Assembly (NCBI RefSeq): GCF_022662305.1 | Contig: NZ_JAKNQH010000004.1 | Span: forward strand, 124,001 to 188,000 | Direction of reading: 5' to 3' | Length of the DNA: 64,000 nt | Source of the DNA: Sphingomonas sp. BAUL-RG-20F-R05-02 | GTDB lineage: Bacteria > Pseudomonadota > Alphaproteobacteria > Sphingomonadales > Sphingomonadaceae | Part shown: positions 8,867 through 16,300 of the stretch, in pieces | Position numbering within the stretch: the stretch's first letter is position 1 | Layout: each line of letters starts with the position of its first letter | Notes under the pieces: generated by a model | What the model saw: only the letters and a program-made list of their open reading frames with translations | What the model was told of the DNA's origin: nothing | Databases searched by the model: none | Made by a program: the position numbers and the translations under genes

Positions 8867-9358
8867 ATGCTGAAATCCCTGACCGCGCTTGCTCTTGTCG
8901 CAACGCCCGCCATCGTCATGGCCGCACCGATGTCGGACTCGGCCTATGTCATGAAAGCTGGCGCAAGCGACCTGTTCGAGATCCAGTCCGCACAGCTGAT
9001 GATGGATTCGCAGAACCCCCAGATCCATGACTTCGCAACGACGATGGTTCAGGACCACACGCAGAGCACGGCCGACGTCAAGGCGGCTGCCGCTGAAGCG
9101 CAGATTATGGTTGCACCGCCCAAGCTGATGCCGAAGCAGGTACGTGACATCGCCGCCTTGCAGAAGGCGAGTGGCCCGGCACGCGATGCACTCTATATCA
9201 AGCAGCAGAAAATGGCCCACCAGGAGGCGCTTGCGCTGCATCAGGGCTACGCCAGCAACGGCAAGTCCGCACCGCTCAAGGCCGTAGCTGCCAAGATCGT
9301 TCCGGTCATCCAGCACCATATCGAGATGCTCGGCACGATGAGCTCCGGCGCCATGTAA
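8867..9358 (+). CDS. DUF4142 domain protein, secreted, ferritin-like fold
   Basis: The 163-residue protein has a signal peptide (MLKSLTALALVATPAIVMA) and then the DUF4142 four-helix pattern: DSAYVMKAGASDLFEIQSAQ, a helix with FATTMVQDHTQS, and the last helix with HHIEMLGTMSS. DUF4142 proteins are predicted ferritin-like bundles whose role is not established; they are often induced by stress. The ATG has a clear Shine-Dalgarno (GAGGAG, about 6 bp upstream) and lies downstream of a near-consensus EcfG promoter. A strong terminator follows at 9399-9433, so it is a single-gene unit. Confidence 0.88.
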   Translation: MLKSLTALALVATPAIVMAAPMSDSAYVMKAGASDLFEIQSAQLMMDSQNPQIHDFATTMVQDHTQSTADVKAAAAEAQIMVAPPKLMPKQVRDIAALQKASGPARDALYIKQQKMAHQEALALHQGYASNGKSAPLKAVAAKIVPVIQHHIEMLGTMSSGAM

Positions 9359-9398
9359 TGCGGACGTTGCCGCGCATGCGGCGACGGCACTGACGATA

Positions 9399-9433
9399 GG
9401 CGGGGCGCTCTCGACCGGAGCGTCCCGCCTTTT
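9399..9433 (+). terminator. Rho-independent terminator of the DUF4142 gene
   Basis: A 12-bp stem (GGCGGGGCGCTC with GAGCGTCCCGCC, one G-T wobble) with a 7-base loop is followed by TTTT. It lies 40 bp after the stop codon. Confidence 0.85.
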
Positions 9434-9534
9434 GCTGTTCGGATAGCGCACCTTCGTTTCGCGCAAGACGTCTTCAGGATGGAGCGGACGAGACCATCAG
9501 GCGTTGTCGCGGCACAGCATCATAAGGACGCCTC

Positions 9535-9975
9535 ATGCCTTCCGTGACCGAGAATGCGCTGACCTTGTGGAGTTGGCCGCTCGCTACCGCCCGGTGGAAC
9601 AGCGACATGGTGGAAATGATGATGGGCGCGCAGCGTGTTATCGCCGCGCGGCTGCCGACCATCGTCGCGGCGATGCAGAACCCGATCGCCGCCGACCATG
9701 TCGAATTGAACCGCATGGTGAGCGAGAAGGTCGGCGCGTTCAACGCTTCGGGCGAGTCGGTCACTGCCGCCGGTGGTGCGGTACACCGCGCGGCCGATGC
9801 GAATGCGCGCGCGCTCGGCCAAATGGCGAGCGGCAGGATCCTGTGGGCGCAGGACTGGATGCGCCTGGCTGAGCGCAATCTCGCCGCGATGGCTGCGCTG
9901 GCAGCGCTGCCTACGGCTACGCTGGCTCCGTTGCGGAGCGGGGTAAAGGCGAACGACAGAAGGCTGCGGCGCTGA
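9535..9975 (+). CDS. Phasin-like protein
   Basis: The 146-residue, Ala-rich, fully helical protein has amphipathic repeats (NSDMVEMMMGAQRVIAARLP, then AIDxxE-type turns) typical of phasins, which coat polyhydroxyalkanoate granules or act as small chaperone-like proteins. It is at the usual length (about 110-150). No polyhydroxyalkanoate synthase lies nearby, so a general stress role is equally possible. The next gene starts 7 bp after its stop, so the two probably form an operon that ends in the hairpin at 10513-10542. I see no EcfG-type promoter in front of it. Confidence 0.6.
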   Translation: MPSVTENALTLWSWPLATARWNSDMVEMMMGAQRVIAARLPTIVAAMQNPIAADHVELNRMVSEKVGAFNASGESVTAAGGAVHRAADANARALGQMASGRILWAQDWMRLAERNLAAMAALAALPTATLAPLRSGVKANDRRLRR

Positions 9976-9982
9976 TCGTTCT

Positions 9983-10522
9983 ATGGCGCGCAAGCAGGCC
10001 CTGAAGGTTTACCGCACGCCAATCGGCTTTCACGACGCCTATGTCGCGGCGCCAAGTCAGAAGGCGGCGCTAGAGGCGTGGGGCAGCACAGCCAATCTGT
10101 TCGCACGCGGTATTGCCGAGCAGGTCGACGATCCCGGCCTGATCGAAGAGCCGCTGGCACAGCCGGGCGTCGTCATCCGCCGCTCGCGCGGGACGACTGC
10201 CGAACAGATTGCAGCACTTCCCCCCGATCCGCCGAGAACCAAAGTACCGAAGACCGCCGCGCCGAAAGGATCGCCGCGCCCGTCCGCGCCGCCGCGCCCG
10301 AAACCGTCGCGCGCATGTCTTGAGGCGGCCGAACAGGCGCTGACCGACGCCGAAAGCCAGAAGCACGATGCGCTAGAGGAGATCGCCCGGCGCGAAAGCG
10401 ATCTCGCACGAGATCGCGCCCGTGTCGAACGAGAAGCGCAACGCGAGCGGGACCGCCTGCAAACGCATATCGACGCGGAGCGCGAGAGCTATGAGGCGGC
10501 GCTTCGCGCGTGGCGGGGCTGA
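9983..10522 (+). CDS. TolA-like coiled-coil protein
   Basis: The 179-residue protein has a compact N-terminal part (KVYRTPIGFHDAYVAAPSQ), where an acidic/Trp-containing segment KAALEAWGSTANLFARG suggests a small globular domain. A Pro/Lys/Ala-rich linker follows at about 80-112 and then a highly charged coiled coil (EEIARRESDLARDRARVERE) to the end. Such proteins are often auto-annotated as TolA-like because of composition alone; there is no TolA C-terminal domain and no membrane anchor. It is probably co-transcribed with the phasin-like gene. Similar proteins seem common in sphingomonads, but I cannot name a function. Confidence 0.6.
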   Translation: MARKQALKVYRTPIGFHDAYVAAPSQKAALEAWGSTANLFARGIAEQVDDPGLIEEPLAQPGVVIRRSRGTTAEQIAALPPDPPRTKVPKTAAPKGSPRPSAPPRPKPSRACLEAAEQALTDAESQKHDALEEIARRESDLARDRARVEREAQRERDRLQTHIDAERESYEAALRAWRG

Positions 10523-10542
10523 GGCGTCCACCTCAGCCCCGC
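10513..10542. terminator. Perfect 12-bp hairpin, probably a bidirectional terminator
   Basis: GCGGGGCTGAGG and its exact complement enclose a 6-base loop. The stem contains the TGA stop codon (10520-10522) of the upstream gene and ends 5 bp from the stop of the convergent hemerythrin gene. No T-run follows on either strand, so termination efficiency is uncertain. Confidence 0.65.
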
Positions 10543-10547
10543 ACAGG

Positions 10548-11048
10548 TCAGCCCAACTTCACCGTCTCGAACGTGCGCGCCTTGGGCGTCGGCAGCTTCT
10601 TCTTGTACTCCGCAACCAGTTCTTCCTTGCGCGCCTCAAGCTCCTCGCCGAGTGCGTCGAGATCAAGATCGGTGCGGCGCGCCTGCGCGAATAGGCCCTT
10701 GAGGAACGCCTCTTCCTCGTGGACGTGATGCTTGATCTGCTCGGCGAGCACCGTCACCTTGGCGTCGTAATAGGCGTGGCTGGGCTTGCCGTTCTCGATC
10801 TCGGCGATCAGCACCTTGGCGCCGTCATGCTCGACATAGCTTTCGTCAAGCAGGTCGCCCTCCACCTTGCCCTTGCAGGCCGGGTAGAAAATCTCTTCCT
10901 CGATCTGCGTGTGCACGGTCAATTCTAGGCAGATCTGTTCGGCCAGCTTGCGCTTGGCGGCGGCGCCTTTTGCGCTTTCGTATTCGGAGAACAAATCCTC
11001 GACCTTGCGATGATCGGCCTTGAGCAGCGTGATTGCGTTCTGAGCCAC
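10548..11048 (-). CDS. Hemerythrin HHE domain protein
   Basis: The 166-residue protein carries the HHE cation-binding pattern: LLKADHRKVEDLFSEYE, LTVHTQIEEEIFYPACKG, EHDGAKVLIAEIE and IKHHVHEEEAFLKGLF, which supply the His and Glu ligands for a di-iron or similar metal centre. Such proteins bind oxygen, NO or iron and are often induced by stress. I chose the GTG at 11048 (VAQNAITLLKADH) because it follows a good Shine-Dalgarno (AGGAG, 8 bp upstream) and because the promoter at 11082-11107 would leave any longer reading frame largely untranscribed. The C-terminus is a charged helix ending in TPKARTFETVKLG. It is transcribed alone. Confidence 0.9.
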   Translation of the reverse strand: MAQNAITLLKADHRKVEDLFSEYESAKGAAAKRKLAEQICLELTVHTQIEEEIFYPACKGKVEGDLLDESYVEHDGAKVLIAEIENGKPSHAYYDAKVTVLAEQIKHHVHEEEAFLKGLFAQARRTDLDLDALGEELEARKEELVAEYKKKLPTPKARTFETVKLG

Positions 11049-11081
11049 GTGTCGTCTCCTGTAGCATGCGTCGCCTGCGTC

Positions 11082-11107
11082 AACGTGCAAACGCGGCGCG
11101 ACGTTCC
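11082..11107 (-). promoter_or_regulatory. EcfG-type general stress promoter, exact consensus
   Basis: On the minus strand GGAAC (11107-11103) is followed after 17 bp by CGTT (11085-11082). Transcription would start near 11075 and give a leader of about 27 nt before the hemerythrin GTG, including its Shine-Dalgarno. Confidence 0.75.
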
Positions 11108-11209
11108 TGACGGACCGTCTGCGTCACTCGCGGGTTACACTGTCGAATCCATTTCGCGCGGAGCATCCCATTGGCGAACACCGTGCAACACGACAGGCCA
11201 GTGACGGAC

Positions 11210-11416
11210 ATGACGCGCTGTAGCTGGTGCGGCGACGATCCCGCGATGATCGCCCATCATAATGCCGTTCAGGCCGGACTGTCGGCGGCGCTAACGGCGC
11301 ACGGCTTCAAGTTCGTCGGGCGGGTGATCGTCCACGCCTGGATGCAGGCGGTCGGCGTGGTCAACGATCACGCGCCGGATTGCTTGCGTCTTCCCGCGGT
11401 CCGAACACGAATATGA
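11210..11416 (+). pseudogene. tag: In-frame internal-deletion remnant of 3-methyladenine DNA glycosylase I (Tag)
   Basis: The 68-residue ORF joins the very N-terminus of Tag (MTRCSWCGDDPAMIAHHN) directly to the C-terminal part (HGFKFVGRVIVHAWMQAVG then VVNDHAPDC). Full-length Tag is about 185 residues, so over 100 codons of the core, including the catalytic Glu region and the base-binding pocket, have been lost without a frameshift. All four residues that bind zinc in the E. coli enzyme (Cys4, His17 and the C-terminal His-x3-Cys) are still present at the expected spacing. The stop overlaps the ATG of the antiporter gene (ATGA), so the remnant may still matter for translating that gene. Glycosylase activity is not possible. 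Confidence 0.72.
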
Positions 11417-12954
11417 GCTATTTCGAAAGCGTCATCGCGCTGCTCGCGGTTGCCGTGCTGCTGCTGCAAGCCACGCGGCGGATGCAATTGCCCTATCCCG
11501 GTATCCTCGCCGCGACCGGCTGTGCGGTGGCGGCGCTGCCGTCCGCGCCGAACATCCCGATCGACCCGCACACCGCACTCGCCCTGTTCATCGCGCCGAT
11601 ATTGATCGATTCCGCCTATGACTTTCCGCTCCGCGCGGCCTGGCGGCTGATGGTGCCGCTGATCGTCTTCGCGGTCGGCGCGGTGGTGTTGACCACGGCG
11701 GTGGTGGTGGCGATCGGCTCGGCCGGGTTCGGGTTGCCGCTGGTGGTCGCCGTCACGCTCGGCGCCATCGTTTCGCCGCCCGATGCCGCCGCGACGACGG
11801 CGGTGCTGGTCAACCTGCCGGTAGCGCGTCGGGTGGACGCGCTGCTCAAGGGCGAAAGCCTGTTCAACGATGCGACGACCCTGCTGCTGTTCAGCGGCGC
11901 GCTCGCCATCCAGGCGCATGGCGGCATCGATGGTGCCACCGCGCTGCGGCTTGGTCTGGCGGTGCCGGGCGGGATCGCGTTCGGCGTTGGTTACGGCCTG
12001 CTCGTCTCGCGCGTGCGGCCGCTTGCCGATAACTCGGTAGGCGGAACGCTGCTCCAGTTTGTGCATGCCTTCGCCACCTGGCTGATTGCGGAGCGGCTCC
12101 ACCTGTCGCCGGTTCTTGCCACCGTCGCCAGCGCGATGACGATTGCGACCCATGCCAGTGTCCGCGATTCACCGCGTATGCGCGTCCATTCCTTCGCGGT
12201 GTGGACCACGGTGGTGTTCCTGCTGAACGTGCTCGCCTTTCTGCTGATGGGCATGCAGGCGCGCAGCATCGTCGGCGCGATGTCGGCGCCCCAACTGTCC
12301 CGCGCGCTGGGTTTCGCCGGGGCGGTTGTGGTGGCGGTGATCGCGACGCGGCTGGCCCTGGCCTTCCTGTACCGCGTGGTTGCAGTGTGGCGCTGCAAGC
12401 ATACCGGTGGGCCGGAGCCGGTATCGCGGAGCGAGACATTCCTGATCGGCTGGGCAGGGATGCGCGGGCTGGTCACGCTCGCCACCGCCTTCGCGCTGCC
12501 GGGCAATTTCCCCGAACGTAATCTCGTCGTGCTGACGGCCTTTGCCGTGGTGCTGGCGACATTGGTGCTGCAAGGCGGGACGCTGGCGCTGCTGATCCGC
12601 TGGCTGAAGCTGGAGCGGCACGAGGATGCAAACCGGGAGCGCGATGCCGCGCAGCTGTCGCTCGTCGAGGCCGCGCTGGCTCGGTTGGAAGGGGAGGAGG
12701 GCGATACCGCCGAGGAAATCCGCACGATCTACCGCGAACACCGGAATCGCCTGAACGATCGCGCGCACGAGGCGCCGCTCGCGCACCGCCGCGGGCTGGC
12801 GCTGGCGGCGGTGCTGGCGCAGCGCAAGCGGCTCGACGAATTGCGCGACGCGGACGCGATCGGCCCCGACCAGTATCTCGAGCTACAGGAGGATCTCGAC
12901 TGGCGGCAACTCGGCGTCACCGCGGACGAGGATCGCCGCCTGAACGAGAGTTAG
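11413..12954 (+). CDS. Na+/H+ antiporter, CPA1 (NhaP) family
   Basis: The 513-residue protein has about 12 membrane helices, from FESVIALLAVAVLLLQATRR to a helix near residue 395, then a charged cytoplasmic tail of about 110 residues ending in DEDRRLNES. The CPA1 core motif is present in GAIVSPPDAAATTAVLVN and KGESLFNDATTLLLF, where the Asp residues take part in cation exchange; the RSETFLIGWAGMRGLVTLAT segment is also characteristic. It exchanges cytoplasmic Na+ (or K+) for H+ and helps pH and salt tolerance. The start ATG at 11413 overlaps the stop of the tag remnant. Its 3' end overlaps the convergent dehydrogenase gene by 4 bp. Confidence 0.92.
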   Translation: MSYFESVIALLAVAVLLLQATRRMQLPYPGILAATGCAVAALPSAPNIPIDPHTALALFIAPILIDSAYDFPLRAAWRLMVPLIVFAVGAVVLTTAVVVAIGSAGFGLPLVVAVTLGAIVSPPDAAATTAVLVNLPVARRVDALLKGESLFNDATTLLLFSGALAIQAHGGIDGATALRLGLAVPGGIAFGVGYGLLVSRVRPLADNSVGGTLLQFVHAFATWLIAERLHLSPVLATVASAMTIATHASVRDSPRMRVHSFAVWTTVVFLLNVLAFLLMGMQARSIVGAMSAPQLSRALGFAGAVVVAVIATRLALAFLYRVVAVWRCKHTGGPEPVSRSETFLIGWAGMRGLVTLATAFALPGNFPERNLVVLTAFAVVLATLVLQGGTLALLIRWLKLERHEDANRERDAAQLSLVEAALARLEGEEGDTAEEIRTIYREHRNRLNDRAHEAPLAHRRGLALAAVLAQRKRLDELRDADAIGPDQYLELQEDLDWRQLGVTADEDRRLNES

Positions 12955-13847
12955 CGTTCGTTGTCCGACTGCGCCTGCAACATCGTCAGGATCGCCGAGA
13001 AGTCGCGTGCGCCGTGCCCGTCCGCCGCGAATGCCTCGTAGAGTTGCGTGGCGCGCGCGCCCATCGGGGTAGCCGCGCCGACCGATGCCGCCGCTTCCGC
13101 AGCCAGCCGTAGATCCTTGAGCATCAGCGCGGTCGCGAACCCGCCTTGATAGCCCCGGTCGGCAGGCGTCTCCGGGCCGACGCCAGGCCACGGTGCGTAG
13201 GTGGTCAGCGACCAGCTTTGCCCGGAACTGACGCTGGCGATCTCGAAGAACTTCTGCGGATCAAGCCCTAGCTTGGCGGCAAGCAGGAATGCCTCGCATG
13301 TAGCGATCATCTCCGCGCCGAGCATCATGTTGTTGCAGATCTTGGCCGCCTGACCCGACCCGCTCGCGCCGGCATGCACGACCGTCTTGCCCATCTGCGA
13401 TAGATATGGCTGCGCGACTGCGAAGCCCGCGTCCGTACCGCCCACCATGAACGTCAGCGTGCCCGCCGCCGCCGCTGCGATACCGCCCGACACCGGCGCG
13501 TCGAGCATGGCGAAGCCGGCGGCGGCGCCAGCCGCGGCGACCCGTTTGGCGGTGGCAACGTCGATGGTCGAACAGTCGATCAAGGTGGCTTGGGGCGGGG
13601 CGGCGGTGAATATGCTGTCGCTGTACACCGCCTCGACATGCTGCCCGGCCGGGAGCATCGTCAGAACGACCTCGGCAGCCTCGCAGGCGGCCGAAGCATT
13701 ATTGGCGGCGACGCAGCCCGAAGCGACCGCACGCTCGAGCGCGTCCGGCGCAACGTCGAAGGCGTGTACGTCATGGCCGTGCCGCGCGAGGTTCGCGGCC
13801 ATCCCGCCGCCCATGTTGCCGAGCCCGATGAACGCGATCCGTGCCAT
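12951..13847 (-). CDS. mmsB: 3-hydroxyisobutyrate dehydrogenase
   Basis: This 298-residue enzyme of the beta-hydroxyacid dehydrogenase family oxidises 3-hydroxyisobutyrate to methylmalonate semialdehyde in valine breakdown, using NAD. The Rossmann motif IGLGNMGGGMAANLARHGH is at the N-terminus, the substrate motif DAPVSGGIAAA is at about residue 120, and the catalytic Lys is in GSGQAAKICNNMMLG. The length is normal. A Shine-Dalgarno (GGAGAG) precedes the ATG. The usual partner mmsA and an acyl-CoA dehydrogenase are not adjacent, so a related specificity (for example glyoxylate or tartronate semialdehyde reduction) cannot be ruled out. Confidence 0.85.
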   Translation of the reverse strand: MARIAFIGLGNMGGGMAANLARHGHDVHAFDVAPDALERAVASGCVAANNASAACEAAEVVLTMLPAGQHVEAVYSDSIFTAAPPQATLIDCSTIDVATAKRVAAAGAAAGFAMLDAPVSGGIAAAAAGTLTFMVGGTDAGFAVAQPYLSQMGKTVVHAGASGSGQAAKICNNMMLGAEMIATCEAFLLAAKLGLDPQKFFEIASVSSGQSWSLTTYAPWPGVGPETPADRGYQGGFATALMLKDLRLAAEAAASVGAATPMGARATQLYEAFAADGHGARDFSAILTMLQAQSDNER

Positions 13848-14143
13848 GTTTCTCTCCAGATTGTATTTGTGTCACGATTAGGCGCGCTTTGTGCGCGATG
13901 CCACACCGTTACGACGCATAGCCGGTCCGCTACTCCGCCGAGGCTACACGTAACCGTGTCCGGTGCGTCGATCGCGCTTGCGTGATTGTATAGCGTCCGC
14001 AGGAGCGTCTGGCGTCACTCGGCAGCTCGTCACCAGGTGCCTGTCGGCTGGCGTTCCGGCGGGCAAACCGCTCACGCGGGATGAACCCCCCCGGCGACGC
14101 CGCCGATCAGGCTGGCGGACGGCGCCCGCCGCCCGCTCGACCC

Positions 14144-15199
14144 TTACTCCGCCGCCACGCCGGCGCGGGCGAACATGTCGCCTTCGTCGCCGATCTCCTC
14201 GTTCGCAGCCGGGCCGGCCTTCGCCTTGCGGCGCTTGTCGAACGAGTCCCACACCTCGTTCCAGTTGCCGCGCGTCGCTGCCTTGGAATATTCGGTCGCG
14301 CGCTGCTCGAAGAAGTTGGCGTGTTCGACACCGTTGAGCATCGGCGCCAGCCACGGCAGCGGATGTTCGTCGATCATGTAGATCGGCTTCATGCCGAGCT
14401 GCCCCAGCCGCCAGTCCGCGATGTAGCGGATATACTTCTTGATCTCCTTGGCGGTCATGCCGTTGACCGGACCCATTTCGAAGGCGAGATCGATGAAATT
14501 GTCCTCGAGATGAACCGTGGTCTGGCACATGTCGCGGATGTCGGACTTGACCGACTTGGTGAGGCAGTCGCGTTCGCGCACGAAGGTGTGGAACAGCTTG
14601 ATGATGCCTTCGCAGTGCAGGCTCTCGTCGCGGATCGACCAGGTTACGATCTGCCCCATGCCCTTCATCTTGTTGAAGCGCGGGAAGTTCATCAGCATCG
14701 CGAAGCTGGCGAACAATTGAAGCCCCTCGGTGAAGCCGCCGAACATCGCCAGCGTCTTGGCGATGTCCTCGTCGGTATCGACACCGAAGTTCTGCAGGTA
14801 ATCGTGCTTGTCCTTCATCTCGCTATATTCGAGGAAGGCGCCATACTCGCTCTCGGGCATACCGATCGTGTCGAGCAGATGGCTGTACGCGGCGATATGC
14901 ACCGTCTCCATGTTGGAGAAGGCGGCAAGCATCATCTTGATCTCGGTCGGCTTGAAAATGCGGCCGTATTTCTCATGGTAGCAATCCTGCACCTCGACAT
15001 CGGCCTGCGTGAAGAAGCGGAAGATCTGCGTGAGCAGGTTGCGCTCATGATCCGACAGTTTCTGCGCCCAGTCACGGCAATCCTCACCGAGCGGCACTTC
15101 CTCCGGCATCCAGTGGATCTGCTGCTGACGCTTCCAGAAATCGAACGCCCAGGGGTATTCGAACGGCTTGTACTGCTTGCGCGCTTCAGTGAGGGACAT
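14144..15199 (-). CDS. nrdB: Class I ribonucleotide reductase, beta subunit
   Basis: The 351-residue NrdB houses the di-iron tyrosyl radical cofactor that starts dNTP synthesis in the NrdA subunit. The E-x2-H-x3-Y motif METVHIAAYSHLL gives two iron ligands and the radical Tyr. Further ligands are in FFTQADVEVQDCYHEKY and SIRDESLHCEGIIKLFH. The C-terminus, which docks on NrdA, is rich in Glu and Asp (EEIGDEGDMFARAGVAAE). There is no ATP-cone. nrdA lies about 1.1 kb upstream on the same strand, separated by three small genes, one on the opposite strand, so nrdB cannot be on a simple nrdAB transcript without crossing them. Confidence 0.95.
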   Translation of the reverse strand: MSLTEARKQYKPFEYPWAFDFWKRQQQIHWMPEEVPLGEDCRDWAQKLSDHERNLLTQIFRFFTQADVEVQDCYHEKYGRIFKPTEIKMMLAAFSNMETVHIAAYSHLLDTIGMPESEYGAFLEYSEMKDKHDYLQNFGVDTDEDIAKTLAMFGGFTEGLQLFASFAMLMNFPRFNKMKGMGQIVTWSIRDESLHCEGIIKLFHTFVRERDCLTKSVKSDIRDMCQTTVHLEDNFIDLAFEMGPVNGMTAKEIKKYIRYIADWRLGQLGMKPIYMIDEHPLPWLAPMLNGVEHANFFEQRATEYSKAATRGNWNEVWDSFDKRRKAKAGPAANEEIGDEGDMFARAGVAAE

Positions 15200-15307
15200 G
15201 GGGTTACTCCGGGGTACTGGCGAATGGGGCCGAGGGAAATGCGGTGAAGTGACCGACTAACGGCCGATCGGGATGTGCGGCGATGCGACGGCGATATGGT
15301 TGCGTGG

Positions 15308-15508
15308 TCACGGTTCCGTACTCCACCGCCACATCGCGGTCGCCGACATGGCAAGCACGAAACCCAGCGCCACCGCCATGATGCCGACCATGCGGAAGGC
15401 ATACACCTTTCCCGCGCCGGACGTGCGCAGCAGCGCGAGCAGCAGGCCGGCGCCGATCAGCGCGAACAGCGCCGCGACGACGTACATGATGACGACCTGG
15501 TACGTCAC
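15308..15508 (-). CDS. Small two-helix membrane protein
   Basis: The 66-residue product starts at a GTG that overlaps the stop of the gene before it (GTGA), which fixes the start and shows coupling. It has two membrane helices (VVIMYVVAALFALIGAGLLL and MVGIMAVALGFVLAMSATAM). I do not recognise a family. Because it is coupled to the 98-residue membrane protein gene, the two products may work together. The reading frame is open much further upstream, but only as an antisense-type shadow of the neighbouring gene. Confidence 0.6.
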   Translation of the reverse strand: MTYQVVIMYVVAALFALIGAGLLLALLRTSGAGKVYAFRMVGIMAVALGFVLAMSATAMWRWSTEP

Positions 15509-15801
15509 CGCCGCACCACCCGCGTGACATAGACGGTGCGGGTGCGGTGCGAGCCGACGCCGAGAAACACGATGCCGATGAAATAGCCGAAATCGTACCA
15601 GCCGCCCTGGTTGGGCACGGCATAGACCGCCACGCCTTGCACGAACAGCGACAGCACCCACGCGACCGGAAAGATGAAGCCGTGCCACACCCCGAGCAGG
15701 AAACCGGGCGTGTCCGGCGTATGCTGCACCACGCTCGCGACACGGTGGGCGCACGCGGCGAGCGGCAAAGCGAGCGCGACGATCGGCAACAGGCGCTTCA
15801 T
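15505..15801 (-). CDS. Small conserved membrane lipoprotein
   Basis: The 98-residue product has a lipobox (MKRLLPIVALALPLAACAH) and the pattern PGFLLGVWHGFIFPVAWVLS, AVYAVPNQGGWYDFGYFIGIVFLG. I recall this arrangement from small proteins spread across many bacteria; their function has not been established. Two membrane helices follow the lipobox. The stop codon overlaps the GTG of the next small membrane gene. This pair sits between nrdA and nrdB, but there is no evidence that it takes part in nucleotide metabolism. Confidence 0.7.
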   Translation of the reverse strand: MKRLLPIVALALPLAACAHRVASVVQHTPDTPGFLLGVWHGFIFPVAWVLSLFVQGVAVYAVPNQGGWYDFGYFIGIVFLGVGSHRTRTVYVTRVVRR

Positions 15802-15875
15802 CGCATCATCTCCCGTGCATCGTTTCGCGTGCGTATGCGTTCACTCGCCGCAACCACAAAGCAGGAGCAATTCCC

Positions 15876-16136
15876 ATGGCCGACGCAAGCGCAATCAAAG
15901 AGCATATGGAAGTCATCGGCGCCGACGGCGTGCATGTCGGCACGGTCGACCATGTCGAGGGTGACCGCATCAAGCTGACCAAGAAGGACAGCGGTGCGCA
16001 GGTCAAGGAAGGCAGCAGCGCGCATGAGGGGCATCACCACTTCATCTCGCTTGGCTTGGTCGCCGACGTCGAGGGCGACAAGGTTCGCCTGTCCGCCAAT
16101 GGCGATGTCGCGGTGAGCTTCGAAGAAGAAGCCTAA
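15876..16136 (+). CDS. DUF2171 protein
   Basis: The 86-residue protein matches DUF2171: MEVIGADGVHVGTVDHVEGDRIKLTKKD and HHFISLGLVADVEGDKVRLS. The fold resembles a PRC-barrel-like beta domain; members are small soluble proteins found in stress and desiccation settings, with no known activity. A Shine-Dalgarno (AGGAGC) precedes the ATG and a textbook terminator follows, so this is a single-gene unit. No GGAAC-type promoter is visible, unlike other small stress-type genes in the window. Confidence 0.85.
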   Translation: MADASAIKEHMEVIGADGVHVGTVDHVEGDRIKLTKKDSGAQVKEGSSAHEGHHHFISLGLVADVEGDKVRLSANGDVAVSFEEEA

Positions 16137-16167
16137 GTCCGCGCCTGTCGGACGCGACAGCATTTTG

Positions 16168-16200
16168 CCCCCGGTCCGCGATACGCGGGCCGGGGGTTTT
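16168..16200 (+). terminator. Rho-independent terminator of the DUF2171 gene
   Basis: A 13-bp stem (CCCCCGGTCCGCG with CGCGGGCCGGGGG, one G-T wobble) closes a 3-base loop and is followed by TTTT, 31 bp after the stop codon. Confidence 0.92.
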
Positions 16201-16263
16201 GCTGTGTACGTCGGATCGGTCGTCATCACTATCTTCCTCCGGGCACCCGCCCGCCGTGGTGCA

Positions 16264-16291
16264 TCCCTGATCGGCTTGGGCCCATCAGGGA
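16264..16291 (-). terminator. Hairpin downstream of nrdA
   Basis: TCCCTGAT and its exact complement ATCAGGGA flank a GC-rich loop that can add three more pairs. It lies 10 bp after the nrdA stop on the minus strand. No T-run follows, so it could be an RNA-stabilising element instead. Confidence 0.6.
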
Positions 16292-16300
16292 CTCCCAACC

